Origin: Paraburkholderia sp. C35
GTDB taxonomy: Bacteria > Pseudomonadota > Gammaproteobacteria > Burkholderiales > Burkholderiaceae
Direction of reading: 5' to 3'
NCBI RefSeq assembly: GCF_003121405.1
Contig: NZ_QBUY01000016.1
Coordinates: forward strand, 1 to 64,000
DNA length: 64,000 bases
The stretch's first letter is position 1. Each line of letters begins with the position of its first letter. Made by a program: the position numbers and the translations under genes. The notes beneath the pieces are model-generated. The model was not told where the DNA came from. It ran no database searches and saw only the letters and a list, made by a program, of their open reading frames with translations. Of this stretch, positions 34,544 to 43,342 are shown piece after piece.

Positions 34544-37000
34544 TTGAGCAAATATCCGTATCCGATTCCAAGCCGCGAAGAAATCCTCGGCGTGCTGCGC
34601 ACGAGTGAAACGCCGCATGCCGCGAACGACATCGCCGAAGCACTGTCGATCAAGCGCCAGGAGCGCGAAGGGTTTTTCAAGCGCCTTGCCGCCATGGAGC
34701 GCGATGGTCAGATCAGACTCGATCAGCGCGGTCACTATCAACTCACGCATCCGTCGAACTTCGTCGCGGGCCGCGTGCAGGGTCATCGCGATGGCTACGG
34801 CTTTCTGATCCGCGACGACGGTCAGGACGATCTGTTCCTGCCCACGGGCGAGATGCAGAAGGTCATGCACAACGACCGCGTGCTGGCGCGCATCGTCGGC
34901 TATGACCGGCGCGGGCGCCCCGAAGGGCACATCGTCGAGGTGACGGACCGCGCGAACAAGCGCGTGATCGGCAGACTGCTCAACGAGAACGGCGCGCTGA
35001 TCGTCGCGCCCGAAGAGAAGCGCATCGGCCATGACATCCTGATCACGCAGAACACCAAGAAGGCGAAGGTCGGCCAGGTGGTCGTCGTCGAACTGACGGA
35101 CTTCCCGAGCCGTCATTCGCAGCCGCTCGGTCGCGTGGTCGAAGTGCTCGGTGACATCGACGATCCCGGCATGGAAATCGAAATCGCCGTGCGCAAGTAC
35201 GGCGTGCCGCACGAGTTCAGCCAGGCCGCCCTCGACGCCGCCGCGAAGCTGCCCGACGAAGTGCGGCCAGTAGATATGAAGCATCGCGTGGATCTGCGCG
35301 ATGTGCCGCTCGTCACGATCGACGGCGAAGACGCGCGCGACTTCGACGATGCCGTCTATTGCGAGCCGATGAAAGTCGGCCGCGGCGATGGCTTCCGTCT
35401 GATCGTCGCGATTGCCGACGTGTCGCATTACGTGCTGCCCGACGGCGGCCTCGATGTCGATGCGATCGAGCGCAGCACGTCGGTGTATTTCCCGCGCCGT
35501 GTGATCCCGATGCTGCCGGAGAAACTGTCGAACGGTCTCTGTTCGTTGAACCCGCAGGTCGACCGTTGCGTGCTGGTGTGCGACATGGTCATCACCGCGC
35601 GCGGCGAGATCAAGGCGTATCAGTTCTATCCGGGCGTGATGCATTCGGCCGCGCGACTCACGTACACGGAAGTCGCGGCTGTGCTGACCAACACCAAGGG
35701 TCCGGAAGCGACGCGCCGCGCTGCGTTGCTGCCGCAACTGCAGAATCTGTACGGCGTGTACAAGTCGCTGTTTGCCGCGCGCCAGAAGCGCGGCGCCATC
35801 GACTTCGATACGACCGAGACGTATATCGTCTGCAATGCGCAGGGCAAGATCGAGCAGATCGTGCCGCGCACGCGCAACGACGCGCACAAGCTGATCGAAG
35901 AGTGCATGCTGGCTGCGAACGTCTGCGCGGCCGACTTCATGAAGCGCAACAAGCATCCAGGTCTGTACCGTGTGCACGCGGGACCGACCACGGAGCGCCT
36001 GGAAAACCTGCGCACGTTCCTGCGCGGGATGGGCCTGACGCTCGGCGGCGGCGATACACCGCATGCAAGCGATTACGCCGCGCTGATGGCGCACATCCGC
36101 GACCGGCCCGACGCGCAGATGCTGCAGACCATGTTGCTGCGTTCGATGCAGCAGGCCGTCTACAGCCCGGACAACATCGGTCACTTCGGTCTCGCGTATG
36201 AGGCGTACGCGCACTTCACGAGTCCGATCCGCCGTTATCCCGACCTGCTCACGCACCGCGCGATCTACGCGATCCTGCAGGGCCGCAAGTACGAGCCGAA
36301 GGCGCCGCATGGCGTCGAGCTGAACACGGCGCTGTCGCCGCGTGCGCGCGCACTGCAGGCGGAAGACGAAAAGCGCGGCAACCGCGGGCGTCCGAACACG
36401 GCGATCTGGGAAGAGCTCGGCATGCATTGCTCGGCGAACGAGCGTCGTGCCGACGAAGCGTCGCGCGATGTCGAAGCATGGCTCAAGTGCTACTTCATGC
36501 GTGACAAGCTCGGCGAAGAGTATGGCGGGATGGTGAGCGGCGTGACGTCGTTCGGCATCTTCGTGCAACTCGATGCGCTCTTTATCGAAGGGCTGGTGCA
36601 CGTGACGGAACTTGGCTCGGACTACTTCCAGTACGACGAGATCAAGAACGAACTGCGCGGCGAACGTACGGGCATCCGTTATCGTCTGTCGGACCGCGTG
36701 CGCGTACAGGTCAGCCGCGTGGATCTCGATGCGCGCAAGATCGATTTTCGTCTGGTGCGCGACACGCCCGTGAAGTCGCAGTCGCATCGCGCGAGCGCGA
36801 TGGAGAAGGCGAGCGATCTGGGCGGCCCGCGTGTGCGTTCGATGGAACGCGCGCCGCAGCCCGAAGGCGCGCGCCGCAAGAAGGCGCCGCCTGCGCAGAC
36901 GGCCGCCGTGAAGGAAGCGCGCGCGGCGCGCAAGGCGTCGGCATCGAAGAAGCGCGCGGCGTCGAAGTCGTCGCCGAAGCCGGCGCACAAGAAGCGTTAA
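34544..37000 (+). CDS. rnr: Ribonuclease R
   Basis: The 818-residue 3'-5' exoribonuclease degrades structured RNA. Domains in order: N-terminal winged-helix (SREEILGVLRTSETPHAAND), cold-shock domains (GRVQGHRDGYGFLIRDDGQD), catalytic RNB domain with clustered aspartates in TIDGEDARDFDDAVY, S1 domain (YGGMVSGVTSFGIFVQLDAL) and a Lys/Arg/Ala-rich tail. The start is uncertain: TTG 34544 gives SKYPYPIPSREE, the normal N-terminus, but no strong ribosome site is seen; the frame stays open up to a GTG at 34472. It is followed by rlmB, as in E. coli. Confidence 0.96.
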   Translation: MSKYPYPIPSREEILGVLRTSETPHAANDIAEALSIKRQEREGFFKRLAAMERDGQIRLDQRGHYQLTHPSNFVAGRVQGHRDGYGFLIRDDGQDDLFLPTGEMQKVMHNDRVLARIVGYDRRGRPEGHIVEVTDRANKRVIGRLLNENGALIVAPEEKRIGHDILITQNTKKAKVGQVVVVELTDFPSRHSQPLGRVVEVLGDIDDPGMEIEIAVRKYGVPHEFSQAALDAAAKLPDEVRPVDMKHRVDLRDVPLVTIDGEDARDFDDAVYCEPMKVGRGDGFRLIVAIADVSHYVLPDGGLDVDAIERSTSVYFPRRVIPMLPEKLSNGLCSLNPQVDRCVLVCDMVITARGEIKAYQFYPGVMHSAARLTYTEVAAVLTNTKGPEATRRAALLPQLQNLYGVYKSLFAARQKRGAIDFDTTETYIVCNAQGKIEQIVPRTRNDAHKLIEECMLAANVCAADFMKRNKHPGLYRVHAGPTTERLENLRTFLRGMGLTLGGGDTPHASDYAALMAHIRDRPDAQMLQTMLLRSMQQAVYSPDNIGHFGLAYEAYAHFTSPIRRYPDLLTHRAIYAILQGRKYEPKAPHGVELNTALSPRARALQAEDEKRGNRGRPNTAIWEELGMHCSANERRADEASRDVEAWLKCYFMRDKLGEEYGGMVSGVTSFGIFVQLDALFIEGLVHVTELGSDYFQYDEIKNELRGERTGIRYRLSDRVRVQVSRVDLDARKIDFRLVRDTPVKSQSHRASAMEKASDLGGPRVRSMERAPQPEGARRKKAPPAQTAAVKEARAARKASASKKRAASKSSPKPAHKKR

Positions 37001-37017
37001 GGTAGTCTCCGCAGCAA

Positions 37018-37044
37018 CGCTGCGCGTGCTCGACGCGCGCAGCG
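37018..37044 (+). terminator. Hairpin between rnr and rlmB
   Basis: CGCTGCGCG (37018-37026) pairs with CGCGCAGCG (37036-37044). Without a U-tract it may be a weak terminator or a processing site between the two genes. Confidence 0.4.
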
Positions 37045-37110
37045 CTCATTCTCATCGGGCGCGCCTTGACTGGCTCAGTCAGGCGCGCTCATTCAAAGGT
37101 TGTCTCAGTC

Positions 37111-37854
37111 ATGTCACGTCTCAAGGTTCTCTACGGTTTTCACGCGGTGACGGCACGTTTGCGTCACGATTCATCGACGGTCGAAGAAATCTATTACGAC
37201 CAGACGCGTCGCGATCGCCGGATGAATGAATTTCTGGCCGTGGCGAAAGAGGCGGGCGTTCGCCTGATCGCTGCTGACGAGACACGGCTGTGGGGTTTGG
37301 CGCACACCGAGCGGCATCAGGGTGTGGTGGCACGCGCAAGCGATATGCCGCTGGCGCAGAACCTGGCCGAACTGCTCGATGGCATTCAGGGGACGCCGCT
37401 GTTGCTGGTGCTCGATGGAATTACGGATCCGCACAATCTGGGCGCCTGTTTGCGGGTCGCTGATGCGGCCGGCGCACATGCTGTGATCGCGCCGCGTGAC
37501 AAGGCAGTGGGATTGAATGCGACGGCCGCGAAGGTGGCGAGTGGGGCGGCCGATACGGTGCCTTATATCACCGTCACGAATCTCGCTCGCGCGCTGCGGG
37601 AACTGAAGGATGCGGGCGTCTGGATCGTCGGCACGGCGGGAGAAGCGACCGCTTCGCTGTACGAGACCAAGCTCGATGGCCCGGTGGCGCTTGTCATGGG
37701 CGCGGAAGGCGAAGGCATGCGCAGGCTGACTCGCGATACCTGCGATGAAGTGATGAACATTCCGATGGCCGGTTCGGTCGAGAGCCTCAACGTTTCGGTT
37801 GCGTCGGGCGTTTGTCTGTTTGAGGCCGTGCGGCAGCGGGCGGTCAAGAAGTAA
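37111..37854 (+). CDS. rlmB: 23S rRNA (guanosine-2'-O)-methyltransferase RlmB
   Basis: The 247-residue SPOUT-class enzyme methylates G2251 of 23S rRNA. The N-terminal substrate-binding domain ([20 protein letters not shown]) is followed by the SpoU domain with [37 protein letters not shown] and [19 protein letters not shown], the three SpoU motifs that form the trefoil knot. ATG 37111 gives the normal MSRLKVLYG start. It lies 110 bases behind rnr. Confidence 0.95.
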   Translation: MSRLKVLYGFHAVTARLRHDSSTVEEIYYDQTRRDRRMNEFLAVAKEAGVRLIAADETRLWGLAHTERHQGVVARASDMPLAQNLAELLDGIQGTPLLLVLDGITDPHNLGACLRVADAAGAHAVIAPRDKAVGLNATAAKVASGAADTVPYITVTNLARALRELKDAGVWIVGTAGEATASLYETKLDGPVALVMGAEGEGMRRLTRDTCDEVMNIPMAGSVESLNVSVASGVCLFEAVRQRAVKK

Positions 37855-37902
37855 GCGCTTTACGTTGGGCGCTCGCATTCGCGTTGCGTCCTCATGCGCC
37901 AG

Positions 37903-37925
37903 GCGTCGCCCTCCTGGGGCGGCGC
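37903..37925 (+). terminator. Hairpin behind rlmB
   Basis: GCGTCGCCC (37903-37911) pairs with GGGCGGCGC (37917-37925) with one G-T pair and a 5-base loop, in the convergent space between rlmB and the acyltransferase gene. Confidence 0.5.
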
Positions 37926-37977
37926 GGGCACCGCTGTGCAAGTCTGAAGTCCCTCTCTCTCGCTCCGCCTCGTAGAC

Positions 37978-39003
37978 TCACGAGTGCTGGATGAGATCGC
38001 CCTGACGAAGCCGCTTCTGGCCTCGCAAGAGTCTCTGTACAGGTTCGTCGAAATATTTCGATGCGATCCAGGAGACCACGATGACCGCACAAAATTCGAA
38101 TGCCGAAAACAGCCACATGATGGTATTCGAATGCATGTGTCTCATGAATTCCTCGCCAATGCGAAGTATCGGTCCTTGCATGATATAGACCGGGTACGAC
38201 AGCAAGCCGAGTTGAGACAGGAATGCGTTCATTTCAGGGGCAATGGTGATGCCTGATCCTGCATAAACAATCGCCGGGAAAATAATGGAAACGTAGATCA
38301 GGCTGCAAATCGCGTAGTGCGGAACATTCAGCAGCAAAATTGCAGGAAGCACCAATAACAGAACGATGCCGGTTATTGGCTTTTCTTTCGGCTGTGGCCT
38401 GAATCTGTACAGCGCCACGCCCGCAAAGAATGGGAACATCACTCTGACAAAACCCAAAGACCATCCTGGCTGATTGTTCCCGCCGGCAATGCCATGCGCG
38501 TGAACGACCAGACCGACCAGTGCGAGCCAGCTCAACGTCAGCATCAGGATCAGGGTTCTGCTGGACAGTTTCCGCACAATTGCAATGTAGACGAGATTGA
38601 CAAAGGCCTCGAAGGTTAGAGACCAGCTCGCCATATTCAGCGGATACGCTGTCAGCCACTGCGGAAATATGAATGACGGCAAAATCAGAAGGCCAAGTGC
38701 GCTGACCTTCAGAAGTTGCAGCATCGAAATGCTGTCTTTGAAGATGACAGCCAGCAAAGCCGTCAATATGCCGATCGAAGTGCTCAGGAATATGAGGGGA
38801 TAAAGCCGCTTGATGCGCGCTTCAATGAATTCCCTCGGTTGCATCTGGTCCGATAGAATTTTGCGCTCGTAAGCATAAGCGACAACGAATCCGCTCAGTA
38901 CATAGAAAAAGTCGACTGCGAGGCCCGCATAGGGAAGTTCAGTGAGCGTATGTTGCTGAACCAGATGAAAGACAAGCACAACCAGCGCCGCCACTCCTCG
39001 CAA
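37978..39003 (-). CDS. Acyltransferase 3 family membrane protein (start codon unclear)
   Basis: At least 341 residues with about 10 transmembrane helices. DFFYVLSGFVVAYAYERKIL and SWSLTFEAFVNLVYIAIV are typical of acyltransferase 3 enzymes that O-acylate surface polysaccharides. The conserved family N-terminus LDGLRGVAAL begins before the TTG at 39003: the frame stays open upstream for 14 codons (to a TAA at 39048-39046) but holds no ATG, GTG or TTG, only ATC and ATT. So either a rare start is used or the start was lost. Two 60-base stretches counted inside the gene gave 43% and 50% G+C, well below the neighbours, suggesting recent transfer. Confidence 0.75.
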   Translation of the reverse strand: MRGVAALVVLVFHLVQQHTLTELPYAGLAVDFFYVLSGFVVAYAYERKILSDQMQPREFIEARIKRLYPLIFLSTSIGILTALLAVIFKDSISMLQLLKVSALGLLILPSFIFPQWLTAYPLNMASWSLTFEAFVNLVYIAIVRKLSSRTLILMLTLSWLALVGLVVHAHGIAGGNNQPGWSLGFVRVMFPFFAGVALYRFRPQPKEKPITGIVLLLVLPAILLLNVPHYAICSLIYVSIIFPAIVYAGSGITIAPEMNAFLSQLGLLSYPVYIMQGPILRIGEEFMRHMHSNTIMWLFSAFEFCAVIVVSWIASKYFDEPVQRLLRGQKRLRQGDLIQHS

Positions 39004-39594
39004 GCCATCAAGAAGAATGAAACCGCTACTCGTTTTGATGATGTTTTATCTCAGTCCCCGATCGTCAACGCCTGGTTCGAGACAAAGGTAGTCTGGTCGA
39101 GACGCAGATCGCAACAGGCGCACAACCGGGCGCATGAATCGACGTTTGCACTCTCTGCTCGTCTACACATTGATGGACCAGTTCACAGGGAAGAACGGCA
39201 GTTCGACCCGGTGACAAAACAATATGTTGGACGGTGCTGCAAAAATGTGCGAAACCGTACGCCCATCGGATTCTGTTCTCAACTTTTCATATTTCGTTCA
39301 TATCTAAATTAAACGGTTAGATGGATGGATAAGTTTGCAATGCAGGATGCGGTGAGTGCTATCCAGTACATTCGATACGCTTCGATATCCGAAGTGAAAT
39401 GATGCGATCTGCGATGCAGAGGCTGGGGGAGGCGTAAGGCGCGTCTGTCGGGCGGTTCGCGCGAGATCCCGGCCACGAGATAAAATCCGTGACCAGCAAC
39501 GTCAGCGAATACCCTGTTCCGCTGCCGGATGTGACGAAAAGCAGGCGCCACCCAACGCGCAAAAGCCAGCAACCAGGAAAGAACCCCAACAGCA
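39004..39594. other. Low-G+C intergenic region
   Basis: No convincing gene is seen. The lowered G+C of the acyltransferase gene continues to about 39350, then normal composition returns before the amidase gene. This could be the residue of a transferred segment. An open frame on the plus strand at 38950-39312 is mostly antisense to the acyltransferase and looks random. Confidence 0.45.
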
Positions 39595-40467
39595 ATGAAG
39601 TCCGCCTCGACCCGACTGGCACTGCTCGCGCTTGCCGCAACGTTACTGACAACCGCCTGCTCGCCGGGCATCGTCCATCACAGCACGTATTACACGGATA
39701 CGTCGCGCCCGGCGCGATACCAGGACAGTCGTATCCGCTTCCTCGTGATGCACTACACCGAGATCGACGAAAAACAGTCGCTGGACGTTCTGACGCAAGA
39801 ACAGGTCAGTGCCCACTATGTCGTTCCCGATCATCCGAAAGAAGAGCACGGCGAGCCAATCGTCTGGCAACTGGTGCCGGAATCCCAACGCGCGAGGCAC
39901 GCAGGCGTCAGCAGCTGGCAAGGTACGACGGAACTGAACGCGGCGTCGATCGGCATCGAAATCGTGAACCTCGGTCCCATCGACGGGCCGCAAGGCCGCA
40001 CGTGGCAACCGTATCCGCCGCAGCAGGTCGACGCGATGATCCGGCTTGCCAAAGACATCGTTACGCGCTACAACATTCCGCCGACGCGCGTCGTCGGCCA
40101 TAGCGACATCGCGCCGCAACGCAAGATCGACCCGGGTCCGGTGTTCCCGTGGAAGCAACTCTACGACGCAGGCGTCGGCGCATGGCCCGACGACGCCACC
40201 GTCACGAAAGAACTCGCGGGCCGCGACCCGCATGCGCCTGCCGATGTCCGCGCGCTTCAGCAAAAACTCGCGCGCTACGGCTACGACATCGCAACCGACG
40301 GCGTGCTCGACGACAGGACGCGCCGCGTGTTCGGCGCGTTCCAGATGCATTTCCGTCCCACCGATTACTCCGGCAACCCGGATGCGCAAACGGATGCGAT
40401 TGCCCAGGCGCTGCTCGACAAGTACATGCCGGACGCTGCGCCGGAACCGGCACGGACCGCGCCCTGA
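39595..40467 (+). CDS. amiD: N-acetylmuramoyl-L-alanine amidase (AmiD-like lipoprotein)
   Basis: The 290-residue protein has a lipoprotein signal (lipobox LTTAC, Cys near 22), an Ami_2 zinc amidase domain ([47 protein letters not shown] carrying zinc His and Asp) and a C-terminal peptidoglycan-binding domain ([37 protein letters not shown]). It would cleave the peptide from muramic acid in wall turnover, at the outer membrane facing the periplasm. AGGAAAG lies upstream. Confidence 0.9.
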   Translation: MKSASTRLALLALAATLLTTACSPGIVHHSTYYTDTSRPARYQDSRIRFLVMHYTEIDEKQSLDVLTQEQVSAHYVVPDHPKEEHGEPIVWQLVPESQRARHAGVSSWQGTTELNAASIGIEIVNLGPIDGPQGRTWQPYPPQQVDAMIRLAKDIVTRYNIPPTRVVGHSDIAPQRKIDPGPVFPWKQLYDAGVGAWPDDATVTKELAGRDPHAPADVRALQQKLARYGYDIATDGVLDDRTRRVFGAFQMHFRPTDYSGNPDAQTDAIAQALLDKYMPDAAPEPARTAP

Positions 40468-40595
40468 AGTCAGCGGGGCGCCGCGCGCGCCTGGTGCGAA
40501 TGTCGGATGCCAGCGCCCGATGCGCAATAAACCCGGCCGAACGCCTCGACTCCGGTAAACTTGGGGTTTTCCCGCTTGCTCTGGCATTTCTCATC

Positions 40596-41291
40596 ATGAC
40601 TCAAGACGAACTCAAGCAACTGGTCGGCCAGGCTGCCGCCGACTACGTGATCGCCAACGTGCCCGAAGGCACGATTATCGGCGTCGGCACCGGCTCTACC
40701 GCGAACTGCTTCATCGACGCACTCGCTGCGCACAAATCGCGTTTTCGCGGCGCCGTGTCCAGCTCGGTCGCGACGACGGCGCGCCTGCAATCGCACGGTA
40801 TCCAGGTATTCGACCTGAACGACATCGAATCGCTGCCCGTCTATGTCGACGGCGCCGATGAAATCGATCACGGCGGCGCGATGATCAAGGGCGGCGGCGG
40901 CGCGCTCACGCGCGAGAAAATCGTCGCGGCGGTATCGGAGAAATTCGTCTGCATCGCCGATGCAAGCAAGGTCGTCGACGTGCTCGGCCAGGTTCCGTTG
41001 CCCATCGAAGTCGTACCGATGGCGCGTACGGCGATCGGCCGCCGCGTGACGGCGCTGGGCGGCGTGCCCGTCGTGCGTGTGACGAAAGACGGCTCGCCGT
41101 TCATCACCGACAACGGCAACGAGATCTTCGACGTCAAGGGCCTGCGCATCAGCGATCCGCGCACCGTCGAAGCGCACATCAACGCGTGGCCGGGTGTGGT
41201 GACGGTGGGCCTGTTCGCGACGCGTGGCGCGGATCTGTGCCTGCTCGGCACGGAGAAGGGTGTCGAGACGATCGATTACGCTCAACGCTGA
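40596..41291 (+). CDS. rpiA: Ribose-5-phosphate isomerase A
   Basis: The 231-residue enzyme interconverts ribose-5-phosphate and ribulose-5-phosphate in the pentose phosphate pathway. Motifs: [15 protein letters not shown] (phosphate loop), [21 protein letters not shown] and [10 protein letters not shown]. The length is normal. ATG 40596 gives [11 protein letters not shown], typical for the family. It stands alone with a hairpin behind it. Confidence 0.97.
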   Translation: MTQDELKQLVGQAAADYVIANVPEGTIIGVGTGSTANCFIDALAAHKSRFRGAVSSSVATTARLQSHGIQVFDLNDIESLPVYVDGADEIDHGGAMIKGGGGALTREKIVAAVSEKFVCIADASKVVDVLGQVPLPIEVVPMARTAIGRRVTALGGVPVVRVTKDGSPFITDNGNEIFDVKGLRISDPRTVEAHINAWPGVVTVGLFATRGADLCLLGTEKGVETIDYAQR

Positions 41292-41303
41292 CGAATTCCC
41301 TTG

Positions 41304-41336
41304 CCGGCGCGCGTGAGCGCAATGCGAGCGCGCCGG
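41304..41336 (+). terminator. Terminator of rpiA
   Basis: CCGGCGCGC (41304-41312) pairs with GCGCGCCGG (41328-41336), 12 bases beyond the stop, with TGTTCTT following. The loop itself contains a smaller inverted repeat. Confidence 0.6.
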
Positions 41337-42060
41337 TGTTCTTCGCGTAGTGCCGTAGTGCTTCCTTTCCTCCACTGCATGCGGTCCGTCCTGAACGGTT
41401 GGGCCGCATCTATCCCATTTGGCTTGCGCCGCACGCACCCTTCGGCGCACCTTGGTTCCCTCACTACCAGTCAGATCGCGCGCGTGCGATCGTAGTGAGG
41501 CTGGACGCGGGCATATGTGCGCTCGCGCACACTATGCGCATACGGCGCTCTACACAAGATACTGTCCGAGCGCGACAACGGGACTTTGCTATCTGCGCGA
41601 TCCAGCATCACGACGACGCAACCCACGCTAATTAAAAAGCGCATCGCCGAACACTTCTCGCTGCCGACCATCAGCGCGCAGCGAATTCAACCCCTCCCGG
41701 CATGCGTTGCGTGCGCGAGCGCACGCAACGCACAAAGTTGTCACCGCATCTAATCGGATGGCACCGAAGGTGCATCAGGCGATCGCGAACCGTTGGTGGG
41801 ATTTCGCACGGAATCTCTGTTGCCGTCCCCGTACCTTATCGATGTGATTTGTGCATTGCCGGCCGGCAGCAAAGGTGGGCAGCTACATCACAGGGGACCG
41901 CGCAAGGTGGCGCACGCAAAAAAGAAAGCGGAGACGTGAGCAGCCCAGGCACAGCAGGGCTGCTGCCGGACACGATCGCTTTCACGGTGCGGGCGACGAC
42001 CATTCGAACGGCGGCGGCTAAACATCGACCATTGAACACGCGACGCAGTGGGGTAGGAAT
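41337..42060 (+). promoter_or_regulatory. Long non-coding leader of the exopolysaccharide operon
   Basis: I see no credible gene in these 720 bases. The stretch holds three further hairpins: GCATA/TATGC with GTGCG/CGCAC inside (41511-41537), a perfect 13-bp stem at 41703-41732 (separate entry), and AGCAGCCC (41939-41946) with GGGCTGCT (41957-41964). GGGGTAGGAAT is the ribosome site of the first gene. This is the likely promoter and leader of the exopolysaccharide genes. Confidence 0.5.
41703..41732. other. Perfect 13-bp hairpin with CGAG loop
   Basis: TGCGTTGCGTGCG (41703-41715), loop CGAG, CGCACGCAACGCA (41720-41732). No U-tract follows on either side. It could be a bidirectional terminator, the end of a small RNA, or a protein-binding site. 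Confidence 0.6.
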
Positions 42061-43134
42061 ATGTCCGAGCTGGTGCATCGTGCGATCGATATCGCGCTAA
42101 TCGTGCTGGGCGCTTTCGGCGCACTGCACTTGAACCTGAGCCTCAACGTGGCCGCAGTGGGTCCTGCGCACCAGCTCGACCCGACGCTCGTCGCGTTTGT
42201 CGCGGCGTTGGCGTTATCCGTGTTTCCCGCGTGTGGGACCTATCCGCCGCGAGGGAGACACCCCGTCGCGAGCGTCGCGGGCCGCACGGCATTTGCGTGG
42301 CTGGCCGTGCAACTCTGCGGGCTGGCCTTGCTCTACGCGATTCATCGCGACAACGTGATTTCCATGCCGTGGTTTATCTACTGGACGCTGACCACGGGCA
42401 TTTCGCTGCTCGCCTCGCATACGCTGTTCTTCGCAGAATTCAGCGTGGCCCGGCAGGCTACCGCCTGGCTCAAACGCGGGGACGCCGATCACGATCTGGT
42501 CGAAACCGAACCGCATACCGCTTCGATCCGGCATGCCGTCAAGCGGGCCTTCGACATCACGCTCGGTCTTACCATGATCCTCGCGCTGCTGCCGTTGCTC
42601 GCGCTGATTGCGCTGGTCGTGAAGCTGGACGGCGGTCCGTCGATATACGGCCATACCCGCGTCGGCCGCGATGGCGAAAAGTTTCGTTGCCTCAAGTTCC
42701 GCTCGATGGTGGTCAACTCGCAGCAGGTGCTCGACGAACTGCTCGCGAGCGACCCCGTGGCGCGCGCCGAGTGGGAGCGTGAGTTCAAGCTGAAGAACGA
42801 CGTGCGCGTGACGCGCATCGGCCACTTCCTGCGCCGCACGAGCCTCGATGAACTGCCGCAGCTCTGGAACGTGGTGCGCGGCGAGATGAGCCTCGTCGGC
42901 CCGCGGCCGATCACCGCGCAGGAACTGGATCGCTATGGCGCGCACAGCAAGTACTACCTGATGGCAACGCCTGGCATCACAGGACTGTGGCAGGTGAGCG
43001 GCCGCTGCGAGACCGACTACGCGACGCGCGTCATGCTCGACGTGAAGTACGTGACGAACTGGTCCCTGCATAGCGATATCGGCATTCTCTTCAAGACGTT
43101 TTTTGTGGTGATCAAAGGCAACGGCGCGTATTGA
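42061..43134 (+). CDS. Undecaprenyl-phosphate sugar-1-phosphate transferase (initiating PGT)
   Basis: The 357-residue inner-membrane enzyme puts the first sugar phosphate (usually glucose or galactose) on undecaprenyl phosphate. The catalytic half has GHTRVGRDGEKFRCLKFRSM, RTSLDELPQLWNVVRGEMSL, VGPRP and PGITGLWQVSGR, the bacterial sugar transferase signature. Four N-terminal helices are present, but the CoA-binding-like middle domain of WcaJ/WbaP enzymes (about 460-475 aa) is missing: only a linker of about 40 residues joins the two halves. Confidence 0.9.
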   Translation: MSELVHRAIDIALIVLGAFGALHLNLSLNVAAVGPAHQLDPTLVAFVAALALSVFPACGTYPPRGRHPVASVAGRTAFAWLAVQLCGLALLYAIHRDNVISMPWFIYWTLTTGISLLASHTLFFAEFSVARQATAWLKRGDADHDLVETEPHTASIRHAVKRAFDITLGLTMILALLPLLALIALVVKLDGGPSIYGHTRVGRDGEKFRCLKFRSMVVNSQQVLDELLASDPVARAEWEREFKLKNDVRVTRIGHFLRRTSLDELPQLWNVVRGEMSLVGPRPITAQELDRYGAHSKYYLMATPGITGLWQVSGRCETDYATRVMLDVKYVTNWSLHSDIGILFKTFFVVIKGNGAY

Positions 43135-43289
43135 ACGTGCGGAACGTGCGGCGGAGCGCGCGGAGACCGACCGCGAGCCGAGCGTCGCTCGAAGTGTGAA
43201 GTGGCAAGAGATGGCATGAGGCAACACGGCAGTGGCATGTACGAGAGGGCATCACCAGGCATCGTGAAATGAGCAGCATCGGCCAGGAT

Positions 43290-43312
43290 CCGCTGCGCAC
43301 CGTACGCAGCGG
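43290..43312 (+). other. Hairpin in front of wza
   Basis: CCGCTGCG (43290-43297) pairs with CGCAGCGG (43305-43312), 30 bases before the wza start. It may separate expression of the first gene from the export genes, or protect the 5' end. Confidence 0.35.
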
Positions 43313-43342
43313 GACGGCCACACGCAACATGGGGGTTTGACC

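Noticed and set aside
34499..36988. Long minus-strand open frame opposite rnr
   Set aside because: Antisense shadow of a highly conserved gene; no domain and no plausible start.
37855..39594. Genomic island inserted at the tRNA-Leu pair
   Set aside because: The low-G+C acyltransferase is more than 3 kb from the tRNAs, with rnr and rlmB between, and there is no integrase or tRNA-end duplication.
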